DNA of 64,000 bases. Origin: Terripilifer ovatus. GTDB lineage: Bacteria > Pseudomonadota > Alphaproteobacteria > Rhizobiales > Beijerinckiaceae. A program made the position numbers and the translations under genes. Positions 54,527 through 63,532 of the stretch are shown here, piece after piece. Each line of letters begins with the position of its first letter. Positions within the stretch are counted from its first letter, which is position 1. Under the pieces are notes generated by a model. The model made no database searches, was not told the origin of the DNA, and saw nothing but the letters and a program-made list of their open reading frames with translations. Where the stretch lies: assembly GCA_029222685.1 (NCBI GenBank), contig JARHVB010000023.1:248001-312000 (forward strand), written 5' to 3'.

Positions 54527-54720
54527 CGACTTCGGGGTGGCGCCTGCTGCCTTACGCTTGCTGCAATTCCCCGCCAAAAGCGCCAAGATTATCAAGCAGG
54601 TTATCAGCAGGATTTTCAGAGCGTCGCTTTGGTTGTCCGATAAGGACATGGTAAAGACGCCCGGTCGCTATAGCCGAATCCTTGTTGGAGCTGCGACCTG
54701 AGGCGGGATCCATCGCGGCG

Positions 54721-55425
54721 ATGGAATTTGGAATGGCGAATCGCGGGATGATTTTGCGGCATATGATCATCGCTGCGACGGCGGCAGCTTTCACCATCGG
54801 TGTGGCGCCGGCGGCTTTCGCCGACCGTATCAAACATCCCACCGCCGTCTTCGCCGGGCTCGACAAGATCACCGGCCGCATCATCAGTTTCGATGTCGCG
54901 ATCGATGAGACAGTGCAGTTCGGCTCGCTGCAGATCACACCGCGCGCCTGCTATACACGCCCGCCGACCGAGGCGCCGCTGACGACAGGCTTCGTCGAGG
55001 CTGACGAGATTACCAGCGGCAACGAAGTCAAGCGCATCTTCGCCGGCTGGATGTTTGCCGCAAGCCCGGGCCTGCACGGCATCGAGCACCCGGTCTATGA
55101 CGCCTGGCTGACCGACTGCAAGGGCGGCAAGGAAGTCATTCCCGATCCGACGCCGGCAAAGCTTGAAGAGCCGAATTCGCCGCCGCCGCCGCCCAAGCCC
55201 GGAACCGTGCCGCGGCCGCGCGTGCCGCGCGTCGACCCGAATGCGCCGGCGCCGCGCCAGATCCGCCCCAGCCTGCCGCCGCAGGATGCTAACGCCCTGC
55301 CGCAGCCGGTACCGCAACCGTTTCCTCAGCCGGCGCCGCAGCCGCTGCCACGTGCACCCGTCCGCAGCAATGCACCTCCGGGCCTGATCCCGCCGGGCGA
55401 CATCCCGTTCGACAACAGGCGGTAA
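54721..55425 (+). CDS. DUF2155 domain-containing secreted protein
   Basis: 234 aa from ATG 54721 (ATG at 54733 or 54748 also possible). Signal peptide (MIIAATAAAFTIGVAPAAFA, then DRIKH). DUF2155 domain: KITGRIISFDVAIDETVQFG, LQITPRACYTRPPTEAPLTT, FAGWMFAASPGLHGIEHPVY and DAWLTDC, with two conserved Cys likely disulfide-linked. The last ~80 residues are proline-rich with PQPxPQP repeats, suggesting an extended tail spanning periplasm or cell wall. Function unknown. Confidence 0.9.
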   Translation: MEFGMANRGMILRHMIIAATAAAFTIGVAPAAFADRIKHPTAVFAGLDKITGRIISFDVAIDETVQFGSLQITPRACYTRPPTEAPLTTGFVEADEITSGNEVKRIFAGWMFAASPGLHGIEHPVYDAWLTDCKGGKEVIPDPTPAKLEEPNSPPPPPKPGTVPRPRVPRVDPNAPAPRQIRPSLPPQDANALPQPVPQPFPQPAPQPLPRAPVRSNAPPGLIPPGDIPFDNRR

Positions 55426-55439
55426 GTCCGGACTCGTCC

Positions 55440-55940
55440 TTAATTCATCATCGCCTGCTGAATCTGCACGCAGGCGCCGAGCACGCCTCCGTAGACCGCT
55501 TGCGCGATCAACGTGACGAGCGCCGTTTGGGCGCCGTAGTTCACCGCCAGAAAGCCCGGAGGCTCCATCTGGCGCCGGGCCGTGACGCCATGATGCTCGG
55601 ACGCCATCCGTGGATGCACATAAGGCAGCAGCGGAATGGCGCAGACCAGCAGAAAGGCGCCGTGGACGAGGCCGACGATGGCGCCAAGCCACCACGTGTA
55701 GATGCCCACGCTGGCAAAAAACAGGAAGTAAAGGAAGGCAAACAGCCATCCGCCAAGCATGTAGAGTGCGAAGCCGATCACGGTTGCGTTGCTGCGGCGG
55801 CCGCTGAAGGCGGAGCCCATGATGAATGGCAGGCTCATACGGGAGAAGCCGAAACCCCGGCTGGCTTCGAGGATCGTAGTCATGCAGACCGTCGCGATGA
55901 GCCCCCACAGCATCAGGGATTGAGACATGAGCATGGTCAT
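55440..55940 (-). CDS. Integral membrane protein of unknown function
   Basis: 166 aa with about four hydrophobic segments: LMLWGLIATVCMTTILEA, VIGFALYMLGGWLFAFLYFL, WWLGAIVGLVHGAFLLVCAI and TALVTLIAQAVYGGVLGA. A conserved-looking SRMSLPFIMGSAF follows segment 1. Start ATG at 55940 overlaps the glycosidase stop as ATGA, so it is translated with that gene and may work with it. Confidence 0.8.
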   Translation of the reverse strand: MTMLMSQSLMLWGLIATVCMTTILEASRGFGFSRMSLPFIMGSAFSGRRSNATVIGFALYMLGGWLFAFLYFLFFASVGIYTWWLGAIVGLVHGAFLLVCAIPLLPYVHPRMASEHHGVTARRQMEPPGFLAVNYGAQTALVTLIAQAVYGGVLGACVQIQQAMMN

Positions 55941-57805
55941 GATTTCACCTCTTGCGCCGACACAGGACGGGCCTGTTCGAGCGCGAGCGCGGAGTTGATC
56001 AGGCCGACGTGCGTAAATGCCTGCGGAAAGTTGCCGAGCGCCTCGCCCGAGACAGCATCTATCTCCTCGGCGAAGAGGCCGACATCGTTGCCAAACGACA
56101 GCAGATGGACAAAGCGTTTCTCCGCTTCGGCGAATTCGCCCCGCATCGCAAGTTGCTGGATCGCCCAGAAGCTGCAAATTCCGAACGTTCCTTCATTCTT
56201 GCGAATATCGGTGGCTTCGGGTTCGTAACGGCTCAGCAGGCCGTTCTTTGCGAGCTTGTCGCAGATGAGCGAGAACGTCGATGCCACACGTTCATCTGAC
56301 GCTTCGCGATAACCCATGACGGGCATCAGCAACAGGCTCGCATCGAGGCGATCGCTTCCGAAAAATTTGGAATAGGCGTTGAGGGACGCATTGAAGCCGA
56401 GGTCTTCCACGACCTGATAAATCGCGTCCCGCTCGCGCTGCATCGAGGTGACATCATCCAGAACGAGGGTGTGATCGTTATGCATCTTGATCAGGCGATC
56501 GAGAGCGACCCAGCACATGACCTTGGAGAAAGTGTAGTGGTGCTGTCGGCCGCGCTTCTCCCAGATGCCGCTATCGGGCTCGCGCCATTTCCTGCAGACG
56601 ATATCGCCGACTCCCTTCAGCATGCGGGCGTCCGCCGCATCGAGGCGCCCGCCGGCGACGCTGAAGACCCACGCCGCATGGACGACCTCGCCATAGACAT
56701 CGAGCTGTTGCTGGCTGTGCGCGCCGTTGCCGATCCGCACAGGCCGCGAATTGCGATAGCCGGACAAATGCGTGAGTTCGGACTCTTCAAGATTTTGGCG
56801 GCCGTAGATATCGTACATGATCTGCAATCGTGGCTGTGTCTGCCGTGTTGCATGCAGAAGCCAGGTCAGGAAGGCGCGGGCGTCGTCGGTGATGCCAAGG
56901 CCGACCAGCGCTTCCATGGTCATGCCGGCGTCGCGAAGCCAGCAATAACGATAGTCCCAGTTGCGGCTGCCGCCCAGTTCTTCCGGCAAGGATGTCGTGG
57001 GCGCGGCAATGATCGCACCTGAAAGAATGAACGTCATCAGTTTCAACGTTACGGCGCTGCGAACGACCTGCGGCCGGTACGGACCCTTGCAGACGACCTG
57101 CGCGGACCATTTGCGCCACCAGGCCAGCGTCTGTTCCAGGCGGTCGTTGGCTTCGGCGCCCAGCGGCGGGATGATCGCCATTTCACCCTGACTGTACGCG
57201 AGGCTGACGTAGTGGCGTTTGCCTTCTCCGATCGTGAACGCAGCTTCGATGGCGGTTGCGTGCAGCGAGAAATCGAGATCGCTGTGCACGTTCAGGATTT
57301 CATTCTTCCAAAGATAGGCCCAGCCAAGACGGCCGCGTCGCTTCGGTACCTTCTTTGTGCGGGCGTAGTCGGGGCGCGGATCAACCAGCGCGGCAAAGGG
57401 TACCGTGCCCTTGATGCCTTCGATGATACGCAAGACCTCCCGCATGGGCCGGACGGTGCCGATGCCGTCCAGAACGGGAAGACAATCGAGCACGCGCGCC
57501 GATCCATCGTTCGTTTCGAAAATGGTTTCGAGCACGGCCGTGTCCTCGATGTAGCGGCGTGTCACAGTGAACGGCACGGAAGGGCGGATCGAACAACTGC
57601 CACCATTCGGATCGAGTAGTTTGGCGAAGACGGATGGTCCCGAATAGTGCGGCAGGCACAGCCAATCTATGGAGCCTGCATTGGAGACGAGCGCGGCGAC
57701 ACGGCAGTCGCCGATCAGAGCATAGTCCGATATTGCAGGAGGGGCATGTCCGGCGGATGCGGCGTCCGTGCGGCGCGCCTGGACAGCGAAATCGTGAGGA
57801 TGCAT
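55937..57805 (-). CDS. Glycoside hydrolase family 15 protein (glucoamylase/trehalase-like)
   Basis: 622 aa cytoplasmic GH15 enzyme. N-terminal beta-domain starts ISDYALIGDCRVAALVSNAG and IDWLCLPHYSGPSVFAKLLD; the (alpha/alpha)6 catalytic domain has RNWDYRYCWLRDAGMTMEAL, general acid Glu in DSGIWEKRGRQHHYTFSK (~residue 412) and general base Glu in LFAEEIDAVSGEALGNFPQA (~580). Members act on alpha-glucans or trehalose, which are stress- and storage-linked. Signal peptide absent. Located in what looks like an insertion between the DUF2155 gene and aat. Confidence 0.92.
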   Translation of the reverse strand: MHPHDFAVQARRTDAASAGHAPPAISDYALIGDCRVAALVSNAGSIDWLCLPHYSGPSVFAKLLDPNGGSCSIRPSVPFTVTRRYIEDTAVLETIFETNDGSARVLDCLPVLDGIGTVRPMREVLRIIEGIKGTVPFAALVDPRPDYARTKKVPKRRGRLGWAYLWKNEILNVHSDLDFSLHATAIEAAFTIGEGKRHYVSLAYSQGEMAIIPPLGAEANDRLEQTLAWWRKWSAQVVCKGPYRPQVVRSAVTLKLMTFILSGAIIAAPTTSLPEELGGSRNWDYRYCWLRDAGMTMEALVGLGITDDARAFLTWLLHATRQTQPRLQIMYDIYGRQNLEESELTHLSGYRNSRPVRIGNGAHSQQQLDVYGEVVHAAWVFSVAGGRLDAADARMLKGVGDIVCRKWREPDSGIWEKRGRQHHYTFSKVMCWVALDRLIKMHNDHTLVLDDVTSMQRERDAIYQVVEDLGFNASLNAYSKFFGSDRLDASLLLMPVMGYREASDERVASTFSLICDKLAKNGLLSRYEPEATDIRKNEGTFGICSFWAIQQLAMRGEFAEAEKRFVHLLSFGNDVGLFAEEIDAVSGEALGNFPQAFTHVGLINSALALEQARPVSAQEVKS

Positions 57806-57979
57806 TCATACGGCCTGATGAAGACAGCAAACATGTGTTCAACGCGCGGGAGGCCAATTCGGCGCATCGGAAAGTCCATCAAATTTTCGTGGTTTTCGGT
57901 CGGCACGACACAAAGAGCATCTGATTAAAAGTCAGAGGTCAAGCCGGCTCGCCTCACACCGGATTCCGGGCCAGCTCCA

Positions 57980-59167
57980 TTAGCCTGCGGCAGTCGGCAG
58001 CAAGGCGGCGTTCGTTGAGGTGGTAACGTCTTGTGGCCGTTCCGCTTCCATGCCAGCAAAAAAATCCACCAGTGCGCGCGGCGCATCGGCCGCAAAACAC
58101 ATGTCCAGGCCCCGGGCAGATTCGTCGGCCGCCGCCGCGGCGCGCGGGAACATGGCGGCGTCGTAACGCGCCAGTGCGGCCTCGATGTCGTCGCCGTGTT
58201 CGATGAGGACTTGCGCCAGTTCGGTCGCGTCGAGCATGGCGAGGTTGGCTCCCTCGCCGGCAAACGGCGACATGAGATGCGCGGCGTCGCCCAGCAGGGT
58301 GACGCCCGGCCTGCGTACCCAGGAATGACCGATCGGCAGGGCATGGATCGGGCGCGGCACGATCGTATCATCGCAATAGCGGATGAGGTCGATCAGTCCG
58401 GCGCTCCAGCCGGTGAACTGTTTCAGCAGCGCGCCTCGGGCTGAATGCGCATCCGACCAGTCGATGCCGCAATCGAGCATCCAGTCCTGCGGGGCACGGA
58501 ATGCGGCGCCCAGATGAATGTGCCGGCCGCCGTGGGCCAGCAGGGCCTTGTTGTCGGAAAGCGCGAAGAAGACGCCGGGGCCGACGCGCCCGGCCAGATC
58601 GGGATGGCGCTCACCGGCATCGGATATCTGCAGATCAACATAGGTGATGCCGCAATAGGCCGGCCGGGCAGGCGAGAGAAGGGAGCGCACTTTCGACCAG
58701 GCGCCGTCGGCGCCGACCAGCAGATCAGTCCCGATGCTGCTGCCCTTGGCGAAAGTCAGTTCATGCCGGCCGCCCTCGATCGAGCGAACGGCCGCGACCT
58801 TATGGCCCCAGGCGATCCGTCCAGGATCGAGTGAGGCGATGAGGAGGTTGCGCAGCTCAGTCCGGTCGATCTCGGGACGGCCGCCCGGGCCGGCATGATC
58901 GATGAAGATCGTGCCGGCCTTGTCGAGCACGCGCATGGCCTCGCCTTGCGGGCGGACGAGGCGCTCGAACTCTTCGTAAAGGCCGGCCTTGCGCAGGGCG
59001 AGCTGGCCGGACTTTTCATGCATGTCGAGGGAGCCGCCCTGCCTGCGGGCGTCGGCTGAGGCGTCGGCTTCGTAGACCGTGGCGTCGATGCCGTGCATCT
59101 GCAGGATGCGGGCGAGGACGAGGCCACCAAGGCCGCCGCCGACGATTGCGATGGAGCGGGGAGACAT
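57980..59167 (-). CDS. FAD-dependent monooxygenase, TetX/NahG-like
   Basis: 395 aa class A flavoprotein monooxygenase. FAD site IAIVGGGLGGLVLARILQMH, DRTELRNLLIASLDP, DG motif LVGADGAWSKVRSLL, and LLGDAAHLMSPFAGEGANLA with the intact GDAAH missing from the enzyme at 7832-9352. The LGDAAHLMSPFAGEGAN block is typical of tetracycline-inactivating TetX and related enzymes, but activity on antibiotics cannot be assumed. 8 bp after the TetR stop: a two-gene operon with its presumed regulator. Confidence 0.9.
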   Translation of the reverse strand: MSPRSIAIVGGGLGGLVLARILQMHGIDATVYEADASADARRQGGSLDMHEKSGQLALRKAGLYEEFERLVRPQGEAMRVLDKAGTIFIDHAGPGGRPEIDRTELRNLLIASLDPGRIAWGHKVAAVRSIEGGRHELTFAKGSSIGTDLLVGADGAWSKVRSLLSPARPAYCGITYVDLQISDAGERHPDLAGRVGPGVFFALSDNKALLAHGGRHIHLGAAFRAPQDWMLDCGIDWSDAHSARGALLKQFTGWSAGLIDLIRYCDDTIVPRPIHALPIGHSWVRRPGVTLLGDAAHLMSPFAGEGANLAMLDATELAQVLIEHGDDIEAALARYDAAMFPRAAAAADESARGLDMCFAADAPRALVDFFAGMEAERPQDVTTSTNAALLPTAAG

Positions 59168-59175
59168 GATCGCTC

Positions 59176-59889
59176 CTATCGCGATATTGGGTGTGACGCG
59201 GCGGCGAGAATGCCGTCGAGGAGAACGTCGAAGGCCCAGTCGGAGCGCGCCGCACCGTTGCCGGACATGAGTTCCGGGCCGAGCCGGGCGATGTGCGGGT
59301 AGCGCGCCGCATCGATGGCGACGACCCTGGCGGCCAGGGAAGAGAAGTCGCGGGCCTTTCGTGACGCCTGCCTCGGGTCGCCGTGTTCGACGGCGATGGC
59401 GGTCGGATAGAGCAACAGGACGTCGACGCCCCAGGCCGCCGCCTTGTCCGGCACGCCGCCTTCGGCGAGCAGGGCGAGGATCGCGTCGACCATGGCCATG
59501 TAGTTTGGGCCGCTGGGCTGGGTGGAAAGCGCCATCCGGGCGATCTCGGGATGGGCGAAAAGGACATTCCGATAGCGGGTCAGCAGCGCCTTCAGCCGGT
59601 CCCGCCAGGGACCGGCCTGCCCATCCGGTGCAGCGCCTGCAGCACTGATCGGGCCGAGCAGGGCGTCGAGAATCTGCGCGTGCAGATCTCCTGTGTCGCG
59701 GACGTAAACATAGAGAGATGCCGGTCCGGTATCGAGCGCCGTGGCGATCCTGCGCATGGTCACCCTGCTCAAGCCTTCGTTGTGCAGGATCACGAGCGCA
59801 GCGTCGATAATGCCTTGCCGGGTCAGGGCGGGCTTGGCCGGACGTTCGCGCCGGCTGCGGGATGGATTGGCGGGGTCAATTGAGGACAT
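59176..59889 (-). CDS. TetR/AcrR family transcriptional regulator
   Basis: 237 aa. N-terminal HTH domain: LTRQGIIDAALVILHNEGLS, RVTMRRIATALDTGPASLYV, YVRDTGDLHAQIL. The larger ligand-binding domain contains SQPSGPNYMAMVD-like segments resembling TetR C-terminal families. ATG at 59889 chosen because the family begins shortly before the HTH. Probably represses itself and the downstream TetX-like gene via the palindrome at 59903-59916, 14 bp upstream of the start. Confidence 0.92.
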   Translation of the reverse strand: MSSIDPANPSRSRRERPAKPALTRQGIIDAALVILHNEGLSRVTMRRIATALDTGPASLYVYVRDTGDLHAQILDALLGPISAAGAAPDGQAGPWRDRLKALLTRYRNVLFAHPEIARMALSTQPSGPNYMAMVDAILALLAEGGVPDKAAAWGVDVLLLYPTAIAVEHGDPRQASRKARDFSSLAARVVAIDAARYPHIARLGPELMSGNGAARSDWAFDVLLDGILAAASHPISR

Positions 59890-59902
59890 ACGCAAGTGTA
59901 TC

Positions 59903-59934
59903 ACGAACATGTTCGTTACGATAGTGTTCGTTAC
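59903..59934. promoter_or_regulatory. TetR operator candidate: palindrome ACGAACATGTTCGT plus repeated half-site
   Basis: Perfect 14-bp palindrome at 59903-59916. TGTTCGTTAC then occurs twice, at 59910-59919 and 59925-59934 (15-bp period), so one palindrome and one extra half-site sit just upstream of the tetR-type start. Location and symmetry fit autoregulation; the binding protein is inferred. Confidence 0.65.
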
Positions 59935-60042
59935 CCGACTGCCCAACCCCGGCCGCCCCACCTTCATGTTCCTGAAAAGAATCAGAAAAATGTGATAAGT
60001 CGCTTGGATTGTTTGAAGATTTTGCGCTGATTAAGTCTCGCG

Positions 60043-60720
60043 TCAGCCACGCACGGCCGCAAGCGCCTCAAGGCCTCCGATCGTCTGTCCCTTCGGCCAG
60101 ACGTAGAAATCGCCGGCCATGCCCAGGGCCTGGTCAAGCCGGGCGTGATAGTCTGCGCGAGGGATTTCGATGGCACCTAGGGAGATCAGGTGCGGTGTCA
60201 CGAATTGCGTGTCGAGCAGGCGGAAGCCGCCCCGGCGCAGCCGGGCGACAAGATGGACGAGCGCCACTTTCGAGGCGTCGGTTTCGCGATGGAACATGCT
60301 CTCGCCGAAGAAGGCGCCGCCGATGGCGACTCCGTACAGACCGCCGACCAGCGCTCCAGCCTGGTTGCGGGCTTCGACCGTGTGGACATAGCCTTGTTCG
60401 AAGAGCTTGCGGTAGAGGCGGCGGATGCGGGCGTTGATCCAGGTGTTGGAGCGGGCAAGGCCGGCGCCGAGCCCGGCGCAACCATCGATCACTGCGTCGA
60501 AGTCCTGGTCAACCTGGATTTCAAACCGGTCCGAGCGCACTGCCTTGGCGAGCGAGCGGGATACGCGCAGGCCGTCGAGCGGAAAGATGCCCCGATGCTC
60601 GGGATCGACCCAGAAAAGCGACGGATCATCGGCGCTCTCGGCCATCGGGAACATGCCGACCGAATAGGCGCGCAGCAACAGGAGCGGCGTGATCTCGTGG
60701 AAGGGGCTGGTTTCCGTCAT
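60043..60720 (-). CDS. aat: Leucyl/phenylalanyl-tRNA--protein transferase
   Basis: 225 aa. Transfers Leu or Phe from tRNA to N-terminal Arg/Lys of proteins, marking them for ClpS-ClpAP degradation (N-degron pathway). Family blocks: [74 protein letters not shown] and [19 protein letters not shown]. Cytoplasmic. Downstream of accC on the same strand, separated by 179 bp containing inverted repeats. Confidence 0.95.
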   Translation of the reverse strand: MTETSPFHEITPLLLLRAYSVGMFPMAESADDPSLFWVDPEHRGIFPLDGLRVSRSLAKAVRSDRFEIQVDQDFDAVIDGCAGLGAGLARSNTWINARIRRLYRKLFEQGYVHTVEARNQAGALVGGLYGVAIGGAFFGESMFHRETDASKVALVHLVARLRRGGFRLLDTQFVTPHLISLGAIEIPRADYHARLDQALGMAGDFYVWPKGQTIGGLEALAAVRG

Positions 60721-60747
60721 GAACCTGCAACTCGACGGCTACAGCGT

Positions 60748-60840
60748 TTTCCGATCCGCTCGGATCGGAAAGACGCGCTTGTTCTCCTGAAACGAGCATT
60801 TTCTCCCGCGAACACGCAAACACATCGCTCGAAAATGCTC
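60748..60840. repeat. Two intergenic inverted repeats between accC and aat
   Basis: First: TTTCCGATCCG (60748-60758) and CGGATCGGAAA (60761-60771), a perfect 11-bp stem with a 2-nt spacer. Second: GAGCATTTTC (60794-60803) and GAAAATGCTC (60831-60840), perfect 10-bp arms 27 bp apart. Both resemble short palindromic repeats common in Hyphomicrobiales intergenic DNA; the first could also act as an attenuating hairpin between accC and aat. Confidence 0.65.
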
Positions 60841-60899
60841 TGGCGCTGCTCCAGTCTACCGCGCTTTGCGGCGATAGAAAGTCGGGCCGCGATCCGCGA

Positions 60900-62306
60900 T
60901 CAGGCGCGATCCATCAGCGTCTGGTCGATCAACGTCGGGTCCATTCCACCATTGGCCAGGAACTTCTCCAGCCAGTGAATGTCGTAATGGCCGTTCTGCA
61001 TGTCGGCGTTGCGGACCAGGGTGCGGAACAGCGGCAAGGTCGTTTCGATGCCGTCGACGATGAATTCGTCCAGCGCGCGGCGCAGGCGAAGCAGCGCTTC
61101 GTTGCGGGTGCGGCCGTGGACGATCAGCTTGCCGACGAGCGAATCGTAATACGGCGGGATCGTATAGCCCTGGTAGACGGCGGAATCGACGCGCACGCCG
61201 AGGCCGCCAGGCGGGTGATAATAGCTGATTTTGCCGGGCGAAGGCCGGAACGTGGCGTGATGCTCGGCATTGACGCGGCATTCGATGGCATGGCCGGTGA
61301 GGCGCACGTCTTCCTGGCGGATCGTCAGCGGCGATCCGGCGGCGATCTTGATCTGTTCGTTGACCAGATCGATGCCGGTGATCATTTCCGTCACCGGATG
61401 CTCGACCTGAATGCGCGTGTTCATCTCGATGAAATAGAAGTGGCCGTCCTCGTAGAGGAATTCGATCGTGCCGACGCCGAGATATTGCATCTCGCGCATG
61501 GCCTTGGCGACGATCTCGCCGATGCTCTCGCGCTCGGAGGCATTGAGGGCGGGCGAGGGGCCTTCCTCCCACACCTTCTGATGGCGGCGCTGCAGCGAGC
61601 AGTCGCGTTCGCCAAGGTGAATGGCATTGCCCTTGCCGTCGCCGAGCACCTGGATCTCGATGTGGCGCGGCGTTTCCAGATATTTCTCGAGATAGACGGC
61701 GTCGTCGCCGAAGGCAGCCTTGGCTTCGGTGCGGGCCGTCGCCAGCGCGTCCGACAGATCGTCTGCCGTGCGTGCCACCTTCATGCCGCGACCGCCGCCG
61801 CCGGCCGCCGCCTTGACCAGCACCGGAAAGCCGATGTCGCTGGCGACGCGCATCGCTTCCGCATCGTCGGTGATGCCGCCGTCGGAGCCGGGCACGCAGG
61901 GAATGCCGAGACGGCGCGCCGTCTTCTTGGCTTCGATCTTGTCGCCCATGGTGCGGATGTGTTCGGCCTTGGGGCCGATGAAGGTGACGCCGTGTTCGGT
62001 GCAGATGTCGGCGAAGCGGGCATTCTCCGACAGAAAACCATAGCCCGGATGCAGCGCGTCGGCGCCGGTGATTTCGCAAGCGGTGAGCAAGGCCGGAATG
62101 TTCAGATAGCTCTCGCGCGCCGGCGGCGGGCCGATGCAGACCGACTCATCCGCCAGCTTGACGTGCATGGCCTCGGCGTCGGCGGTCGAATGAACGGCGA
62201 CGGTGGCGATGCCGAGCTCCTTGGCGGCGCGCAGGATGCGCAACGCGATTTCACCACGGTTGGCAATGAGGATCTTGTCGAACATCGGCGCGCTTTGCTC
62301 CGTCAT
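60900..62306 (-). CDS. accC: Acetyl-CoA carboxylase biotin carboxylase subunit
   Basis: 468 aa, standard length is about 450. Carboxylates the biotin on AccB with ATP and bicarbonate, the first step of fatty acid synthesis. Blocks: [40 protein letters not shown]-grasp glycine loop [44 protein letters not shown] and [22 protein letters not shown] at 62306 overlaps the accB stop (ATGA); ATG at 62285 would also be plausible. Confidence 0.97.
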   Translation of the reverse strand: MTEQSAPMFDKILIANRGEIALRILRAAKELGIATVAVHSTADAEAMHVKLADESVCIGPPPARESYLNIPALLTACEITGADALHPGYGFLSENARFADICTEHGVTFIGPKAEHIRTMGDKIEAKKTARRLGIPCVPGSDGGITDDAEAMRVASDIGFPVLVKAAAGGGGRGMKVARTADDLSDALATARTEAKAAFGDDAVYLEKYLETPRHIEIQVLGDGKGNAIHLGERDCSLQRRHQKVWEEGPSPALNASERESIGEIVAKAMREMQYLGVGTIEFLYEDGHFYFIEMNTRIQVEHPVTEMITGIDLVNEQIKIAAGSPLTIRQEDVRLTGHAIECRVNAEHHATFRPSPGKISYYHPPGGLGVRVDSAVYQGYTIPPYYDSLVGKLIVHGRTRNEALLRLRRALDEFIVDGIETTLPLFRTLVRNADMQNGHYDIHWLEKFLANGGMDPTLIDQTLMDRA

Positions 62307-62776
62307 TCGATCACGAGAAGCGGCGCGCCATATTCTACCGGTTGGCCGTCATCGACGAACAGTGCCGTGACGGTGCCGGCGCGCGGCGCGACGATCTCGT
62401 TGAACGTCTTCATCGCTTCGACAAGCATGATCTTCTCGCCGGCTTTCACGACGCTGCCGATTTCAACGAACGGCTTCGAATCCGGGCTCGGGCGGCGGTA
62501 GGCGGTACCGACCATGGGCGATTTGATGGTGCCGGGATGATCGGCGGCGGCTTCCGCGGCAACCGGAGCAACGGCCACCGGCATCGGCGGCGGCGCGATG
62601 ACGCTCTGCGGCGGACTGTAAGAGACCTGCGTAGCCATCTGGCGCGACACGCGCACGCGAATGCCGTCCTGTTCGACTTCGATCTCGGACAGATCGAGCT
62701 TTCCCAGAATCGCACCCAGTTCCTCGACCAGCGCCGTGTTGAACCCGGGCTTGTCGTCTTCAGGCTTATTGGTCAT
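62303..62776 (-). CDS. accB: Acetyl-CoA carboxylase biotin carboxyl carrier protein
   Basis: 157 aa. N-terminal AccB-specific region ([27 protein letters not shown]), a Pro/Ala-rich flexible linker, and the biotinyl domain ([20 protein letters not shown], biotinylated Lys in [14 protein letters not shown]). Typical size. Followed by accC with ATGA overlap and preceded by aroQ by 7 bp; the order aroQ-accB-accC is common in this bacterial order. Confidence 0.97.
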   Translation of the reverse strand: MTNKPEDDKPGFNTALVEELGAILGKLDLSEIEVEQDGIRVRVSRQMATQVSYSPPQSVIAPPPMPVAVAPVAAEAAADHPGTIKSPMVGTAYRRPSPDSKPFVEIGSVVKAGEKIMLVEAMKTFNEIVAPRAGTVTALFVDDGQPVEYGAPLLVIE

Positions 62777-62783
62777 TCGCGAT

Positions 62784-63257
62784 CTACTCTTCTTGTTGTC
62801 TCGACAAGTTCTGTCTTGATGTGGCTATCAGCGCGTAAAGCGCCAGCTCGTAGGACAGCGGACCGAAGCCCAGAATGACACCCTTTGCGACCGGAGCGAT
62901 CAGCGAACGGTGGCGGAAATGTTCGCGCGCGTGAACATTCGACAGGTGCACTTCGATAACGCTGGCCTGCGCGCCGACGATGGCGTCGCGCAGCGCGACC
63001 GACGTATGGGTATAGGCGCCCGCATTCAGAATGATGCCGGCGCCGGCGCTTCCCGCCTGATGAATCCAGTCGACCAGGTCGCCCTCGTGGTTGGACTGGC
63101 GGAAAACCAGTTCGATCCCGGCGTCGCGCGCCTTGGCGCCGAGATGCTGTTCGATATCTCCGAGCGTCTCGGACCCATAGATCGCCGGCTCCCGCGTTCC
63201 CAGCAGGTTGAGGTTCGGCCCGTTGAGAACGTGAACAGCAAGGAGCGGGGACTGCAT
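62784..63257 (-). CDS. aroQ: Type II 3-dehydroquinate dehydratase
   Basis: 157 aa, third step of the shikimate pathway, dehydrating 3-dehydroquinate. Family motifs: VLNGPNLNLLGTREPAIYG with the catalytic Tyr, FRQSNHEGDLVDWIH, LNAGAYTHTSVALRDAI, and EVHLSNVHAREHFRHRS with catalytic His. Forms dodecamers in the cytoplasm. First gene of aroQ-accB-accC; ATG at 63257. Confidence 0.96.
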   Translation of the reverse strand: MQSPLLAVHVLNGPNLNLLGTREPAIYGSETLGDIEQHLGAKARDAGIELVFRQSNHEGDLVDWIHQAGSAGAGIILNAGAYTHTSVALRDAIVGAQASVIEVHLSNVHAREHFRHRSLIAPVAKGVILGFGPLSYELALYALIATSRQNLSRQQEE

Positions 63258-63415
63258 TGGGATAAGGCTCGAGAGAAGCGGCGCGGGCGAAGCTTGCCCA
63301 TCGAGACGCCCTCATAGCCCGGTTGGCCGGTGGAGGAAAGGGGAAGGCCGCCCGGCCGCCGTTTTCCCACGAAAACGGCAGGTTCGGCGCGGATTCGGGC
63401 GCTTCTTAAGGGAGA

Positions 63416-63445
63416 AGAACAAAAGAGAACAAAAAAGAACAAACC
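63416..63445. other. Phased A-tract segment upstream of a secreted protein gene
   Basis: AGAAC followed by A-runs repeats three times with an exact 10-bp period (63416-63445) in otherwise GC-rich DNA. Helically phased A-tracts bend DNA. It lies between divergent aroQ and the gene at 63533. Confidence 0.5.
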
Positions 63446-63532
63446 ATGAAAATTTTGCGTGCAATCGAGCCGGGGCTGCGGCATGATTATTTTTAGACCC
63501 GACCTTCTGTCGGGCAGGCCGGGGAGTTCAAC

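Noticed and set aside
57980..59889. Tetracycline resistance cassette
   Set aside because: TetX-like and TetR-like similarity alone does not show antibiotic activity; many such pairs act on aromatics, and no mobile element flanks them.
63417..63440. GAAC direct repeats resembling the alphaproteobacterial LexA box
   Set aside because: LexA sites there need GAAC-N7-GAAC (11-bp period); these are spaced N6 (10-bp period).
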